Part shown: in pieces, positions 7,259-7,614 of the stretch
Position numbering within the stretch: the stretch's first letter is position 1
Layout: each line of letters starts with the position of its first letter
From: Chthoniobacterales bacterium
GTDB taxonomy: Bacteria > Verrucomicrobiota > Verrucomicrobiia > Chthoniobacterales > UBA10450
Reading direction: 5' to 3'
Assembly (NCBI GenBank): GCA_013812515.1
Contig: JACCTI010000472.1
Coordinates: 1-7,614, forward strand
Length of the DNA: 7,614 bases
Position numbers and translations under genes: made by a program
Notes under the pieces: model-generated
Database searches by the model: none
Seen by the model: only the letters and a program-made list of their open reading frames with translations
Told to the model about the DNA's origin: nothing

Positions 7259-7293
7259 GGAGACCGACTCAGCCGCTCGTCTAGAAGCGGTCA

Positions 7294-7383
7294 AGCGGTT
7301 TCAAAAGTCGATGGGCGTTGTATCAGCGCTCCGTGAGCGCGTCCTCCTCGGGAAGCTGCCGCTACAGGACTCTTGAAACCGCT
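7294..7383. repeat. REPIN-like element, 90 bp, with 14-bp terminal inverted repeats
   Basis: AGCGGTTTCAAAAG (7294-7307) and CTCTTGAAACCGCT (7370-7383) are complementary at 13 of 14 positions. The left module is degenerate at the tetranucleotide (GTAT at 7320-7323), but its hairpin GCGCTC-CGT-GAGCGC (7326-7340) is perfect. The right module has kept CCGCTACAGG (7359-7368) but lost its hairpin, which explains the shorter length compared with the element at 976-1093. Its last two bases form part of the stop codon of the gene to the right. Confidence 0.65.
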
Positions 7384-7614
7384 AAACGATGTCGATCGTC
7401 TCCCCGATCTTCGGGAGCAGCAGGTCCTTGCTCCGGGAGCGGGCGACTCTTAACGCGGCTTCCCGATCGAGTTTGATCGGCGGAAATGTGTCGTAGTGCA
7501 CGCCCACGAACTTCGTCACGCCGACAAAATCTGCGGCGCGGACTGCGTCATCAATTCCCATCGTGAAGAAATCTCCAATCGGGAAGACGGCGAAGTGGAG
7601 CTTCGTCGATTCGC
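7382..7614 (-). CDS. UPF0173-type metal-dependent hydrolase, C-terminal part (partial at right edge)
   Basis: The last 76 codons are in the window; the gene begins beyond the right edge. The reading includes FAVFPIGDFFTMGIDDAVRA, then VGVHYDTFPPI, and ends IGETIDIV. This matches the end of the UPF0173/UlaG-like metallo-beta-lactamase fold, where LPIGGHYTM-type and HYNTFPPI-type segments are conserved; the histidine in HYDTFPP corresponds to a late metal ligand. The N-terminal HxHxDH motif would be outside the window. Members are cytoplasmic hydrolases, mostly of unknown substrate. The TAG stop (7384-7382) overlaps the end of the neighbouring repeat element. The frame is open throughout the visible part, so it is probably functional. 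Confidence 0.85.
   Translation of the reverse strand, partial: ESTKLHFAVFPIGDFFTMGIDDAVRAADFVGVTKFVGVHYDTFPPIKLDREAALRVARSRSKDLLLPKIGETIDIV

Larger units (their letters stand above)
7093..7289. repeat. Tandem duplication of a REP-containing unit (64-bp direct repeats, period 133 bp)
   Basis: Bases 7093-7156 and 7226-7289 are direct repeats differing at three positions by my count. Each contains a REP hairpin with CTACAGG, then GAGACCGACTC, then GCTCGTCTAGAAGCG. The similarity continues into the following AAGCGGTTTCAAA and GGCGTTGTA segments, so a unit of about 133 bp is present rather more than twice. CTAGAAGCG occurs at 7085-7093, 7148-7156 and 7281-7289. This points to local tandem amplification, or repeated insertion, of the element type seen at 976-1093. 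Confidence 0.7.

Noticed and set aside
7085..7383. CRISPR array
   Set aside because: The repeats are about 64 bp with a 133-bp period, the intervening sequence is itself repeated, and no cas gene is present.

Overview
The window looks like chromosomal DNA of a GC-rich Gram-negative-type bacterium. The apolipoprotein N-acyltransferase implies an outer membrane carrying triacylated lipoproteins. Gene types, weak Shine-Dalgarno sequences and dense palindromic intergenic repeats would suit a soil Verrucomicrobium. That assignment is an impression from gene and repeat style, not something the sequence proves.

Layout. The centre (1380-6816) is intact and compact. On the minus strand lie a phospho-sugar mutase (pgm-like), a small unrecognised 104-residue protein and lnt, closely spaced in that order and probably one operon. 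Divergent from them on the plus strand is an Fsr-type (fosmidomycin-resistance family) MFS transporter. Both flanks are different: they hold gene debris and repeats. On the left (1-1379) is a minus-strand amidohydrolase that runs off the edge, lacks its N-terminal part and carries two single-base frameshifts, followed by about 700 bp of repeats with no credible gene. On the right (6817-7614) is a roughly 50-residue C-terminal remnant that resembles the tail of a bacterial inward-rectifier K+ channel, then a tandem repeat block, then the C-terminal 76 codons of a UPF0173-type metallo-beta-lactamase-fold hydrolase on the minus strand.

Repeats. The most notable signal is one family of short modules in both flanks: a GTAG tetranucleotide followed by a GC-rich hairpin, usually with a three-base loop (TGT, TAT or CGT). 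Stem sequences differ between copies while pairing is kept. This is the architecture of REP sequences mobilised by RAYT (TnpA-REP) transposases. Several are arranged head-to-head as REPIN-like doublets, some enclosed by an extra 13-14 bp terminal inverted repeat (AGCGGTTTCAAAA). A different 127-bp element with perfect 9-bp terminal inverted repeats lies at 1147-1273. No transposase is present in the window.

Function. The central genes are ordinary housekeeping or envelope functions (sugar-phosphate interconversion, lipoprotein maturation, drug/metabolite efflux). I found no defence, biosynthetic or otherwise novel multi-gene system; the interest lies in the repeat family and its association with decayed genes.
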